A DNA stretch of 64,000 nt from PALSA-270 sp963770245 (lineage in GTDB: Bacteria > Acidobacteriota > Terriglobia > Terriglobales > Acidobacteriaceae). Below the pieces are notes generated by a model. That model did not search any database. It worked only from the letters and a program-made list of their open reading frames with translations, and was not told where the DNA came from. Position numbers and translations under genes: made by a program. Below, piece after piece: positions 35,071 to 42,843 of the stretch (position 1 is its first letter; each line of letters starts with the position of its first letter). The stretch spans positions 186,001 through 250,000 of the forward strand of contig CAVYOX010000016.1 in NCBI GenBank assembly GCA_963770245.1, written 5' to 3'.

Positions 35071-35279
35071 CGCGCGCAGTAATCGCCGGGCACAAGCGCG
35101 TCGAGAACGATGACAGCCCTAAGATCCTCGGCGAAACGCGGAGATATATCCGCGAGTTCGAGCGCCTTGCCATGCAGACGACGATCGCGCGGGGACTATA
35201 TGACGAAATGCTGAAGCTCAATCCTGATTGGGGCAATCGAGGTGCACTCTGGACTTCAGTCCGCGCCGTCAAACCGTGA
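35071..35279 (+). pseudogene. C-terminal fragment of an MBL-fold hydrolase
   Basis: The forward strand reads RAVIAGHKRVENDDSPKILG, RRYIREFERLAMQTTIARGL, YDEMLKLNPDWGNRGALW and ends at 35279. It is clearly homologous to the last 70 residues of the protein at 37446-37925 (RAVIAGHKRPGNEDSPRIIE...YDHMLKLHP...ALWTSALAIKA). The zinc-site part is missing and the sequence is cut by the start of the neighbouring serine hydrolase gene. A recombination scar. Confidence 0.75.
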
Positions 35280-35318
35280 TTTGAACAGAGTGATTAACCG
35301 CATCAGCACCCCCCGACG

Positions 35319-35483
35319 TTACTGAATAGCGCTCGAAACCTCCGAGAACACGTTGTTGGCGTTAGAGCCAATCAGTCGGATCGTACCGACAACAATCACG
35401 AGAATGACTGCTAGCATCACGGCGTACTCGGCAATATCCTGGCCGCGTTCATCGGACCAGAGTCGTTTTAATAACTTTCTCAC
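35319..35483 (-). CDS. flp: Flp/Fap-type pilin subunit
   Basis: A 54-residue protein. The start is GTG 35483 with a textbook AGGAGG seven bases upstream. The N-terminal basic leader KLLKRLWSDERGQDIAEYAV contains the Flp-pilin cleavage region (G followed by x-x-x-x-E-Y) and then a hydrophobic helix AVMLAVILVIVVGTIRLIG and a short polar tail. Flp pilins polymerise into tight-adherence (Tad) pili after removal of the leader by a TadV/PilD-type peptidase. None of the tad assembly genes is in the window, so it must use a system elsewhere or be an orphan copy. Confidence 0.85.
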   Translation of the reverse strand: MRKLLKRLWSDERGQDIAEYAVMLAVILVIVVGTIRLIGSNANNVFSEVSSAIQ

Positions 35484-36124
35484 GGGCTGCCCTCCTGGCG
35501 CATTCGCGCGTCTCGATCATATTGGGAGCAACGTGCAGTTCCCGGTGGAAAACTCGATCGCAAAACATTGTAAGGCCCTGGTCAAAACCTGTAAACGGGG
35601 TGAGATTTTCGGGCGCGTGATCCAAAAAAGCAGCCTACAATTCCGGCCTAAATGCAGCCCACTATTCCCGCCTAACTGATCCAACCCGAAATCGGAGAGG
35701 CGCCTCCGGTCAGTCTTTGCAAGTTGTCACGTCCGCACCGACGCCGAACCTCAGCTCGTGCCCGTCGGCTCCGTGCTGCTACTCAGGTGTGTTGCCCGAA
35801 CGCTTACTTTTCACCCAGCTCGACGTTTTCGTATCGAAATTGCCAAAATTCCGCAACCTTCAGGGGAATGGGGTCCGCGGGGCAAGCTGATCGGCGGGGG
35901 CTAACGCGGTGGAACTTGTCATGAGGAATTTAGGAGTCCAGGTCATCTGGTGCAAGGATTACGACGACATGCGGAGCTGCATCTGTGAAGTTCAAAAGCT
36001 AGGATGCAATGCAGAATTTGGCCGACGAGCTGCCGAATTTCCAAGCTGAACCAACCGTTCTTGAAGTAAATATCCGGATCAGGTTGATCCCCCCGCTTTC
36101 CGAGATGTCTGTTACCTTTTGTGT
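35484..36124. other. Spacer between pilin and membrane protein, no gene seen
   Basis: Should include the pilin promoter on the reverse strand. The forward and reverse frames are short and carry no known motif. The segment CCGGCCTAAATGCAGCC followed by CCCGCCTAACTGATCC near 35640-35680 contains a loosely repeated CGCCTAA word. Confidence 0.35.
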
Positions 36125-36889
36125 ATGAAAACTGCGTTGTACGGACGGATCGTCTTTGGCGCGGCGGCGGTTTTGTTCGGTGTCATCGCACTGATGTGGC
36201 ACGACGGTGATACCTGGCAAAACTTGCAACATATCTGGAGCCTGCCTTTCGGCACCATAATTGGCGGGTGTCTTATGACCGCTCAAATTGCAGGTGGGAT
36301 TGGGATACAGTACCCGCGCACCGCGCGCTTGGCTTCGGTCGTACTTTGCGTTGTCTATTTGTGTTTCTCACTGGCTTGTATCCCTGACATCATTGCCGCA
36401 TCGAACATCTATGAGCGATACGGTGGGAGCTTCTTCCTGTTCTTTTCCTTACTCTGCGGCGCGATTGCGCTGTACGCTGCGACTGAGGCAAATGCAGCAA
36501 GGGCGGTAGTGTTCGGCCGACTGGCACGCCTTGGACTCGGCGTCTGTGCGATTTCCTTCACGCTAGGTCAGATACTCTTACCTCGCGAAACAGCTCACCT
36601 GGTTCCAAAGTGGATTCCGCCCAACCAGATGTTTTGGGCGATCCTTACGACGGTCGCGTTTGGACTCGCGGCAATTGCCATTCTCATGAATCGCCAGGCG
36701 CGGCTTGCGATGCGCCTGATGACGCTCATGCTGGCACTGTTTGGCGTAATGGTTTGGGTTCCGCGTCTGATCGCTGACCCGAAGGCGCATTTCAACTGGT
36801 CCGAATGCGTCCTGACTTTCCTTGTTACAGGGGCTGCCTGGGTGGTGGCTGATTTAAAACCCTATTTCCTCAATTCAACGGCCATTTAG
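36125..36889 (+). CDS. Integral membrane protein, DoxX-like
   Basis: 254 residues with seven or eight hydrophobic segments spread over the whole length (for example GRIVFGAAAVLFGVIALMW, LASVVLCVVYLCFSLACI, FFLFFSLLCGAIALY). The opening FGVIALMWHDGDTWQ and repeated small helices resemble DoxX/DoxD-like proteins of this phylum. I place the start at ATG 36125; codons upstream are a TTG with no ribosome site. No catalytic motif. Function unknown. Confidence 0.65.
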   Translation: MKTALYGRIVFGAAAVLFGVIALMWHDGDTWQNLQHIWSLPFGTIIGGCLMTAQIAGGIGIQYPRTARLASVVLCVVYLCFSLACIPDIIAASNIYERYGGSFFLFFSLLCGAIALYAATEANAARAVVFGRLARLGLGVCAISFTLGQILLPRETAHLVPKWIPPNQMFWAILTTVAFGLAAIAILMNRQARLAMRLMTLMLALFGVMVWVPRLIADPKAHFNWSECVLTFLVTGAAWVVADLKPYFLNSTAI

Positions 36890-37122
36890 CGGCGGCGTAG
36901 ATTGCGGTGGTTTGCGTGCGTGCGTCGCCTGCTCGAAGCCATGGGTGATCTGCAACAACTACGGCTCGCTAAACGGCGGACCGAGGAATTCGATCCCGAC
37001 CGGCACCCCGATCGGCGCGCTCTCCGTCGGCGTGGAAAATCCTGCCGCAACCTTAATGGCCGGAAATCCCGCGAGTGTGGCCAGGATGCCATTGCGCTAC
37101 GCCTGTTTCATCTCGCCGATCA

Positions 37123-37171
37123 AGGCCCTTTCAAGGCTGAGATGGGAGTTCGATTCTCCTCGCTGCCACCA
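37123..37171 (+). pseudogene. 3' two-thirds of a tRNA-Glu(UUC)-like sequence
   Basis: A 7-base anticodon loop CTTTCAA (37128-37134, anticodon TTC) sits on a 4-bp stem (GGCC/GGCT), followed by a 5-base variable loop, a perfect T-arm (GGGAG-TTCGATT-CTCCT, 37144-37160) and an acceptor strand CGCTGCC with A-CCA (37161-37171). The matching 5' strand GGCAGCG and a D-arm are not found upstream. It is therefore a tRNA 3' end, as left by an integrating element, not a working tRNA. Confidence 0.6.
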
Positions 37172-37445
37172 ACTTATGAGCACGCAAACGATTGAACTCA
37201 ACGGTTTTGAAATCGAGCTTGCGTCGGAACTGTACTGCGAGCGCGGCGTCCTCTGTTAAACCTGTACGCAAGAGACGGACACACCAAGCGCTAATTTGTT
37301 TCTCGGCCCAAGGTAAGTTGGGCCCCGACGAATCTACCGATACATGACTGCATTGGGAAACGGTGCTTGCAGCCGAAGTATCGCTCCGCCGTCTGAAGTG
37401 AAACGATGTGTCGGCACAGGTTCGGGACCATCTGCTCACGCGCGG

Positions 37446-37925
37446 TTAGGCCTTGATCGCGAGCGCCGACGTCCAAAGGGCGTTGACGTTCATGCGCAGT
37501 GGATGCAGCTTCAACATGTGGTCGTAAAGCTCGCGCGCTGTCTTAGTCGTTTCGGCGAGCCGGTCGAAGTCTCGAATGTACTGTCGAGTCTCCTCGATAA
37601 TTCGCGGACTGTCTTCGTTCCCGGGCCGCTTGTGTCCCGCGATCACGGCGCGCGGCTTCAGAGATTCGACTGTGTCGAGTGCGGCAATCCACTCGCATCG
37701 CTTCTTCGGGTTGGTTTCGGCCAGCAATTGGTGAACGCCGTTGTACGCGGCGTCTCCGGCGACGACCAATCCGAGGGCTGGCACATGCAGAACGGTCGTG
37801 TCGTGCGTGTCAGTATGCCCGACTTCGACAACGACCAAATCCTGTCCTTCGAGATTTATGACATGGCCGTCCAACTCCTCGAACAAGTCCCATTTCAAGG
37901 GCGCATCGCTGCTCAACTCGGTCAT
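37446..37925 (-). CDS. MBL-fold metallo-hydrolase, N-terminally short
   Basis: 159 residues from ATG 37925, which has AGAGGAA five bases upstream. Recognisable are VVEVGHTDTHDTTVLHVPAL, LVVAGDAAYNGVHQ (the metal-bridging Asp) and SLKPRAVIAGHKRP (late His). The first metal motif HxHxDH, normally in the N-terminal third, is absent, and no frame upstream supplies it. Either a truncated pseudogene that kept its reading frame or a protein restarted by deletion. Its C-terminus is paralogous to the fragment at 35071-35279 on the other strand. Confidence 0.65.
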   Translation of the reverse strand: MTELSSDAPLKWDLFEELDGHVINLEGQDLVVVEVGHTDTHDTTVLHVPALGLVVAGDAAYNGVHQLLAETNPKKRCEWIAALDTVESLKPRAVIAGHKRPGNEDSPRIIEETRQYIRDFDRLAETTKTARELYDHMLKLHPLRMNVNALWTSALAIKA

Positions 37926-38136
37926 AATGATTCCTCTTTCTGCCAAACCAATCCCTAGTTGCGATTGCCGAAACAAATTCCAACGAAGAAGGCCTGCCAT
38001 GTGCATCGAAGGCCAGGTCCAAAAATGTCCCTAATCGAACTGTTCCCTAACTAATGTAATCGGCGGGAACGGAGAAGATCTCGGTAGGTGGACAACAGCG
38101 CCTTGGCATCGCTCATCGAAAGTCATGTGCGTCCAA

Positions 38137-38541
38137 TTATTCGCGGGGCGCAACTTTGTCGGTATCGTGTAGCACCATGACGGCAAACTTCCAACCGTCA
38201 TTTCCTCTGTGCAGCAAGTAGGTAAGGCCCACCCGCTCCAACTCTTGACCATCAGCCTTGTACCGTATGGCAACTCCGACCGCCAATGCCGATGTGGCAC
38301 TAAGAAGTTTGAACTGTTGTAGGCTCAATTCACTTCGACGATATTTCCGTTGCCGAAGGTCTTCCATGACCGGGCCGAAGATCGGAACCACCGCGGCCGG
38401 AGTGGGGATCGCGATCACGCCTAACGGTCCAATGAGCAGCGCTGGCTGGTGAAAGTAGGGCAGGATGGATTGGACATCAAGTGTACTGAATGCGTTGTAG
38501 TAATCAAAAAGAACCTGTTTTGCAGCTTCTTCGTTATCCAT
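38137..38541 (-). CDS. SnoaL/NTF2-like small protein
   Basis: 134 residues (start ATG 38541; a longer frame upstream lacks family features). The pattern of an N-terminal helix (EEAAKQVLFDYYNAFSTLDV), QSILPYFHQPALLIGPLGV, a middle helix and a curved sheet (LSATSALAVGVAIRYKADGQ, YLLHRGNDGWKFAVMVLHDT) fits the NTF2-like superfamily. Such proteins bind small ligands or act as simple isomerases. No catalytic residues can be assigned. Ribosome site is weak. Confidence 0.65.
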   Translation of the reverse strand: MDNEEAAKQVLFDYYNAFSTLDVQSILPYFHQPALLIGPLGVIAIPTPAAVVPIFGPVMEDLRQRKYRRSELSLQQFKLLSATSALAVGVAIRYKADGQELERVGLTYLLHRGNDGWKFAVMVLHDTDKVAPRE

Positions 38542-38741
38542 AAAGGTGACAAATCGAATTTCGAAAGATATCCGATGACATTGGAAAAACGTTGCAACTC
38601 GCAAGTCCCAATCGGTGTTCTCTAACGGCAAGTATAATGTCCCGTTGACTGCCAAAGACAGACCTAGACAGACCTTCTATGGATGAAGACCCGAACCAGC
38701 TTCCACAGCGCACAGCGGGCTAGCCCAGACTCACCCAGCAG

Positions 38742-39818
38742 CTAGCGGCAGTTTGCCTTAAAACAGAGATTCTGGCTGAAGAATGGCATCACATGATTCT
38801 GAAAACGGTCAGCCACTGCGCTCGTGTGCGTACCGTGATACATCTCGAAGCCGTTCGCGATTCCATACTTATCCAGAGCATCGTGCAGCTTGCCGGTATC
38901 GGTTCGCAGACCATCCTGGTCGCCCACGTCGATGGCGATGGCGCGGTACTCGCGCAGATTACCAATGTATTGATCGATAAAGGCGAGCGGCGCGTTGGCT
39001 GTCCATTTTCCCAGAACATCCGGTTGTGGTTCGCCGCCTTTGGCAGGCAGATCAAGGTAAAGCGGAGGGTTCTTCGGATCGGGTGACCATGCCGCCGCGC
39101 TAGCAAGCTGGGCGCGAGCAAAAAACGGGAGCTTGGCAGAATCTTCCGGCGTCTTCACCGCTTCCAAAGTCTTTTCAAGTTCCGGGCTCAGACCACCGGT
39201 CCGGGGCGATAGACAGCATGGGCTCATGATGTACAGGCTGCCGAAAACATCGGAATGCTTCATGCCGATGCGCGTCGCGCCGTACCCTCCCATCGAGTGG
39301 CCTACCAGGCCGCGGCTGCGTCGATCCGGAATCGTGCGGTAATGAGCGTCGATGTAGGCCACCACGTCGTGCGCAATGAACTGCTCATAGTCTCCGGTCG
39401 TGACCGAACTGGAATACATGGAGCCGTTGTGCACGGTTTTTGAATCGGGCAGCACCACGATCATCTCTTTCGCTCCCTGTTGGAAAGCGCCTTCGATGGT
39501 CTGGGGCACATGGATCTCGTGTGTCCACTGCTCGGCGCCGATGGAAAATCCGTGCAGCGCGTACACCACGGGGTAGCGGCGATGCTTGTCTTTCTGGTAG
39601 CTGGGCGGCAGGAACACAATCACGTCGCGATCAACCGCGTCGCCTTCCAGATTGCCTTCGAGCGAGCTGCCATGAATCTTAGTGCGCTCCGCTGTTACCG
39701 GCTTGGCGCCGGGAACGACCGGCGGCACTTCGGTCTGCACCTGCGCGAGGGTCAACCCAGGGTGGGTAACCAGCAGCAGAATTAGAACGGCCAACGAGCC
39801 GAAAATTGTGAATCGCAT
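38742..39818 (-). CDS. Secreted esterase of the Esterase D/enterochelin-esterase-like family
   Basis: 358 residues with a signal peptide (about 1-25, ending LTLAQ). The core shows RDVIVFLPPSYQKDKHRRYP and VVYALHGFSIGAEQWTHE (oxyanion loop), the nucleophile RGLVGHSMGGYGATRIGMKH, DVGDQDGLRTDTG as the Asp loop, and a C-terminal MYHGTHTSAVADRF supplying the His. This family covers trehalose mycolyl-type and feruloyl/enterochelin esterases; the substrate here is unknown. GGAG lies about 10 bases before the ATG. A single-gene unit. Confidence 0.87.
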   Translation of the reverse strand: MRFTIFGSLAVLILLLVTHPGLTLAQVQTEVPPVVPGAKPVTAERTKIHGSSLEGNLEGDAVDRDVIVFLPPSYQKDKHRRYPVVYALHGFSIGAEQWTHEIHVPQTIEGAFQQGAKEMIVVLPDSKTVHNGSMYSSSVTTGDYEQFIAHDVVAYIDAHYRTIPDRRSRGLVGHSMGGYGATRIGMKHSDVFGSLYIMSPCCLSPRTGGLSPELEKTLEAVKTPEDSAKLPFFARAQLASAAAWSPDPKNPPLYLDLPAKGGEPQPDVLGKWTANAPLAFIDQYIGNLREYRAIAIDVGDQDGLRTDTGKLHDALDKYGIANGFEMYHGTHTSAVADRFQNHVMPFFSQNLCFKANCR

Positions 39819-40551
39819 AATTCTTGTTCTCCATGAATTCTTTGCGCTACACCGGGCGGTGACCGGGCAGCGCGAATCGCATCGTCACTCTGCAGCTTGC
39901 AAGAATTCCGGCCAGGGCACGCTTCAGAAATCGTTTTCTTGCCGGAATGCACCTCGACGGTCGGGGCAAATGGGCTGGACTTCTCGAGGTGAGACGCACA
40001 GTATAATTGAGAAATCTCGAATGACGTTGTATTTGTGACGGCTCACGGATGGGAACCGACTTCTCACCTCGGATCCAAGGGGATGGTCTACCCCGCTTTT
40101 CTCCTCCGCGAAAGTCGCGATGGGCAACTCGAGGGCCGCCAACCAGCAGCTTCCTTGAATCGATGACGGGGCATGGTGCAGAGGCCCGCACGAAGATAGC
40201 TCCAGCAACCCAGCCCAGAAATTGTGATGTCTTGCACGGCTTACGGTTGCTAACTATCGCCACCATTTCCGCCCACAGACCCCAGATTGAGAGCACCATG
40301 AACGGTGGATTGGTGCGGCGGGTTCTACGGAATAGCGTCGCTGAGGGGGCGCCCCCGGGCCTTGGCGTGATCCTCCTTGTCTTTCTGTCCAAGTCGCTGC
40401 CGATTCCGTGATTTGCCAATGCTGCCAGTAAGAGTCGTCGCTGATTCGCACCTCGGTGGAGCAGTTGCGTGCTCCAGTGGTTCGGTGTAGGTTATCGGAC
40501 GGGCGGGGCCAGAATTGAAATTCCGGCTGGATGTCCGAGGGGAGACGGAAA
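39819..40551. other. 730-base gap, no gene seen
   Basis: Contains the esterase promoter at its left end. The frames at 39847-40600 on both strands lack recognisable domains. No tRNA or repeat identified. Confidence 0.35.
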
Positions 40552-40668
40552 ATGGCAGGCGGTAACGTCGGCAGTGACGAAAGTAAAGCGATAGCTGGCA
40601 TTCCTCAGCGACCAGGCAAATCTGGCCAAGAATTAAACTCTAGCCCAATCTCAATCTGGAGGAAATAA
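40552..40668 (+). CDS. Upstream mini-ORF (38 codons) coupled to the GYD gene
   Basis: ATG 40552 is preceded by GAGGGGAG at good spacing. The 38-residue peptide begins MAGGNVGSDESKAIAGIPQR and ends with SISIWRK-like residues. Its last codons TGG-AGG-AAA-TAA contain the GGAGG ribosome-binding site of the GYD gene, whose ATG is two bases after the stop. Ribosomes finishing the mini-ORF would sit on or free that site, so translational coupling is likely. Peptide function unknown. Confidence 0.45.
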   Translation: MAGGNVGSDESKAIAGIPQRPGKSGQELNSSPISIWRK

Positions 40669-40670
40669 CG

Positions 40671-40961
40671 ATGGGGCATTACATTTCGCTGATCCGATAC
40701 ACGCCGCAGGGGGCTGCAAAAATCAAGGAAAGCCCGGCGCGGCTGGACGCGGCCAGAAAAGGCGCCGAGGGGGCCGGGGGAAAGGTCCATGCCTGGTACT
40801 TAACCATGGGAAAGTACGATGCCGTCATTATCTCCGAGTTTCCCAACGATGAGACGGCGGCGAAATTCATGCTGGCCACAGGATCGATGGGTAACGTCAC
40901 CACGCAAACCCTGAAAGCCTTTACCGAAGCCGAATACCGCAAAATTGTCGCTTCCCTGTGA
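40671..40961 (+). CDS. GYD-domain protein
   Basis: 96 residues, a complete GYD domain: HYISLIRYTPQGAAKIKESP, GGKVHAWYLTMGKYDAVIIS (the GxYD motif), EFPNDETAAKFMLATGSMGN, then TQTLKAFTEAEYRKI. The fold is a small ferredoxin-like dimer common in soil bacteria. Its biochemical role is not established. A strong GGAGG site precedes the start and a hairpin follows the stop, so the gene forms its own unit with the upstream mini-ORF. Confidence 0.88.
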   Translation: MGHYISLIRYTPQGAAKIKESPARLDAARKGAEGAGGKVHAWYLTMGKYDAVIISEFPNDETAAKFMLATGSMGNVTTQTLKAFTEAEYRKIVASL

Positions 40962-40977
40962 GTATACCCCCGAAAAG

Positions 40978-41006
40978 AGCGGCGCATCCTGTGCGGGAGC
41001 GCCGCT
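40978..41006 (+). terminator. Hairpin after the GYD gene
   Basis: AGCGGCGC (40978-40985) pairs with GCGCCGCT (40999-41006) around a 13-base loop, 17 bases after the GYD stop. The downstream bases are only moderately T-rich (TCCACCGCTTTC), so termination is probable but not certain. Confidence 0.55.
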
Positions 41007-41352
41007 TCCACCGCTTTCTAACACGAAGACTGAGCCTTACGAGATGGTCTGCGCTGCATGGGTAAAGGATGTCATCGCACTGAACAAGGTCGCGAAAGGG
41101 GCAAGATGCAAACCAAGTGCCTGTGTTCCAAGGCGTACTTCGCACCGAGAGGTGGGCCAGTCTCTTGCCCGAGAGCAGATGGTTTAGATCGAGGACTCTG
41201 CTTTGGAGATAGTTGCCAAGTCATTGCGCCTTCCCTTACAAAAGGCGACGATTGGGCCTGTTTTCCGTCTGTCTTGGCGGGGGAGCCCGCCTTTGTTGCA
41301 CAAGAACTCCCTCAGAGATCTTGCCGCGGGGCGGCTGGTCGCCAAATCAGAT

Positions 41353-42267
41353 TCACAAAATATCTCTATAGCATTCGAGCGCGACCCGAACCAGTTGACT
41401 TCGAGTGCGAACTTCAGTTTTCGCAAACAGCTGCTGGAGCGTGTTCTTGACGACACTCTCCGAGACGTTCAAACGTGATGCTATTTCCTTGTTGGCCAGG
41501 CCCTGAACAACAAGCCGGAGCACGTCGGATTCGCGACCGTTCAAGGTGGCCCTTTCTGGGTGATCGGACGCCGCTGAAGTTGACTCTGCGGTTCCGCTCC
41601 GTTCTTCGGTGACATCCGCGATGATGGCGGCTAGTTTGGGGGTCGGCCCTTCTTTATAGCTGGAGAACCAGATTTCGGCGAGAAACGACTCTCCATTGCC
41701 TCGGTGTCCACGGCATTGCATCGACGTCCGGAACTGTGGTCCCTCTTCCCAGCGCAATGCGTGGTGCAATTCTGGCAGGAACGCCGCGATGGGCTGCCCA
41801 ATCAGATCCCCGCCCCGCGGAGCCATGAGATCGGCAGCTGCGCGGTTCGCGAGCTCGATAAAGCCGTGCTCATCGACCGTGACAATTGCTGCTGGACTCG
41901 TTTCCACAAGTACGCGTATTCGCTCCTGGGATACCAATCTCAAGCGGCGGTGGCGCAGGACTTCAGAGATGAACAGTCCGGATCCGACCAAAGCCAGGGC
42001 TTCAAAACTCGTACGGATGGGAGCGTCTGCTGGGTCCAGATTGCTGAAACGCTCGCTAAGCAGCGCACATGCCGTGCCCACTACGATAATTGCCCAGCGT
42101 GGCAAGAACCCGGCCGCCAGCATGATAGGAAACAAATAGAGAAAACCCAGCGAAACATATGGTTTGGTCCACCAATCCAGAGTGGCGATCGCTAGTACAA
42201 TCCCTACGCTCGTGAGCAGGACGGCTGTCCGGTTCCGCGGCTCCCAGATCCATTCCAAGTTCGACAT
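41353..42267 (-). CDS. Membrane-anchored PAS-domain LuxR-type regulator
   Basis: 304 residues. Several membrane helices at the N-terminus (about 15-90: TAVLLTSVGIVLAIATLDWW, VSLGFLYLFPIMLAAGFLP) form a MASE-like sensor. A PAS domain follows (about 115-225: ILVETSPAAIVTVDEHGFIE) and then a GerE/LuxR helix-turn-helix (about 240-300: LNGRESDVLRLVVQGLANKE, IASRLNVSESVVKNTLQQLF). Such one-component proteins link a membrane or redox signal to transcription. No phosphoacceptor domain. Reads away from the metal-efflux operon that begins 350 bases to its right; it could regulate that operon, but no operator was identified. Confidence 0.87.
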   Translation of the reverse strand: MSNLEWIWEPRNRTAVLLTSVGIVLAIATLDWWTKPYVSLGFLYLFPIMLAAGFLPRWAIIVVGTACALLSERFSNLDPADAPIRTSFEALALVGSGLFISEVLRHRRLRLVSQERIRVLVETSPAAIVTVDEHGFIELANRAAADLMAPRGGDLIGQPIAAFLPELHHALRWEEGPQFRTSMQCRGHRGNGESFLAEIWFSSYKEGPTPKLAAIIADVTEERSGTAESTSAASDHPERATLNGRESDVLRLVVQGLANKEIASRLNVSESVVKNTLQQLFAKTEVRTRSQLVRVALECYRDIL

Positions 42268-42623
42268 GGATTTCAACTTAAGAACCGGCGATTATCGCAT
42301 CACTTGCGCTTCTTCCTGCCCAATCAAACGATTTGCCAGCAAGATTAGGGGTCGATAATCGAAAGATTAAGGCTCCCTTCTCGAAAATAAGAGCCAAATG
42401 GTGCAGTTTGCTTTCGGGGCCACAATCGAACCATCGAAATGCTCAAATCCTTCCGCAATCGAAATACTCCCAGCCCGCGTCGTTTGAGTGCCTTCCGCAA
42501 ACCAGAGTCTCAGGATACATAAAGTTAAGCCGCAAGTGCGAGAAGCCCGTCAGGTCATCGGGGCCAGGACCACGGCCAGGACCATGAAGCGCCACTGCGC
42601 CCGCCTCCTGTTCGGAGCACCCA
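42268..42623. other. Divergent spacer between PAS-LuxR gene and efflux operon
   Basis: About 355 bases that must hold both promoters. No gene or convincing operator dyad was recognised by eye. Confidence 0.4.
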
Positions 42624-42818
42624 GTGAATCTAGAGGTACTGAACAAATACGTTCTAGGCGTGATTGGACTCTTCGCTTTGTGCTTGTACTTGGCGATGGT
42701 GGCTGCTGGCTTCGTCGAACTGATGTCTGGCCTGCCGAAAGCTCATGCTCGCAGGAAGCGTTTGAAGAGCACCCGCAAATGGCGGAACTCGAAGAGGTCG
42801 CCACAATCTTGGATGTGA
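42624..42818 (+). CDS. Small single-helix membrane protein at head of the efflux operon
   Basis: 64 residues from GTG 42624 with GGAG six bases upstream. One hydrophobic helix, YVLGVIGLFALCLYLAMVAA, and a strongly basic tail (HARRKRLKSTRKWRNSKR). It ends 25 bases before the outer-membrane-factor gene and reads in the same direction, so it may be the first gene of the efflux operon. No family recognised; a leader or assembly peptide is possible. Confidence 0.4.
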   Translation: MNLEVLNKYVLGVIGLFALCLYLAMVAAGFVELMSGLPKAHARRKRLKSTRKWRNSKRSPQSWM

Positions 42819-42843
42819 GTGGGACGCAAGAACGGAGAGAGGG

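Noticed and set aside
34434..35279. A long forward frame (281 codons) over the serine hydrolase gene
   Set aside because: Most of it is antisense to a well-supported hydrolase gene; only the last 70 codons resemble a protein (MBL fragment) and were annotated separately.
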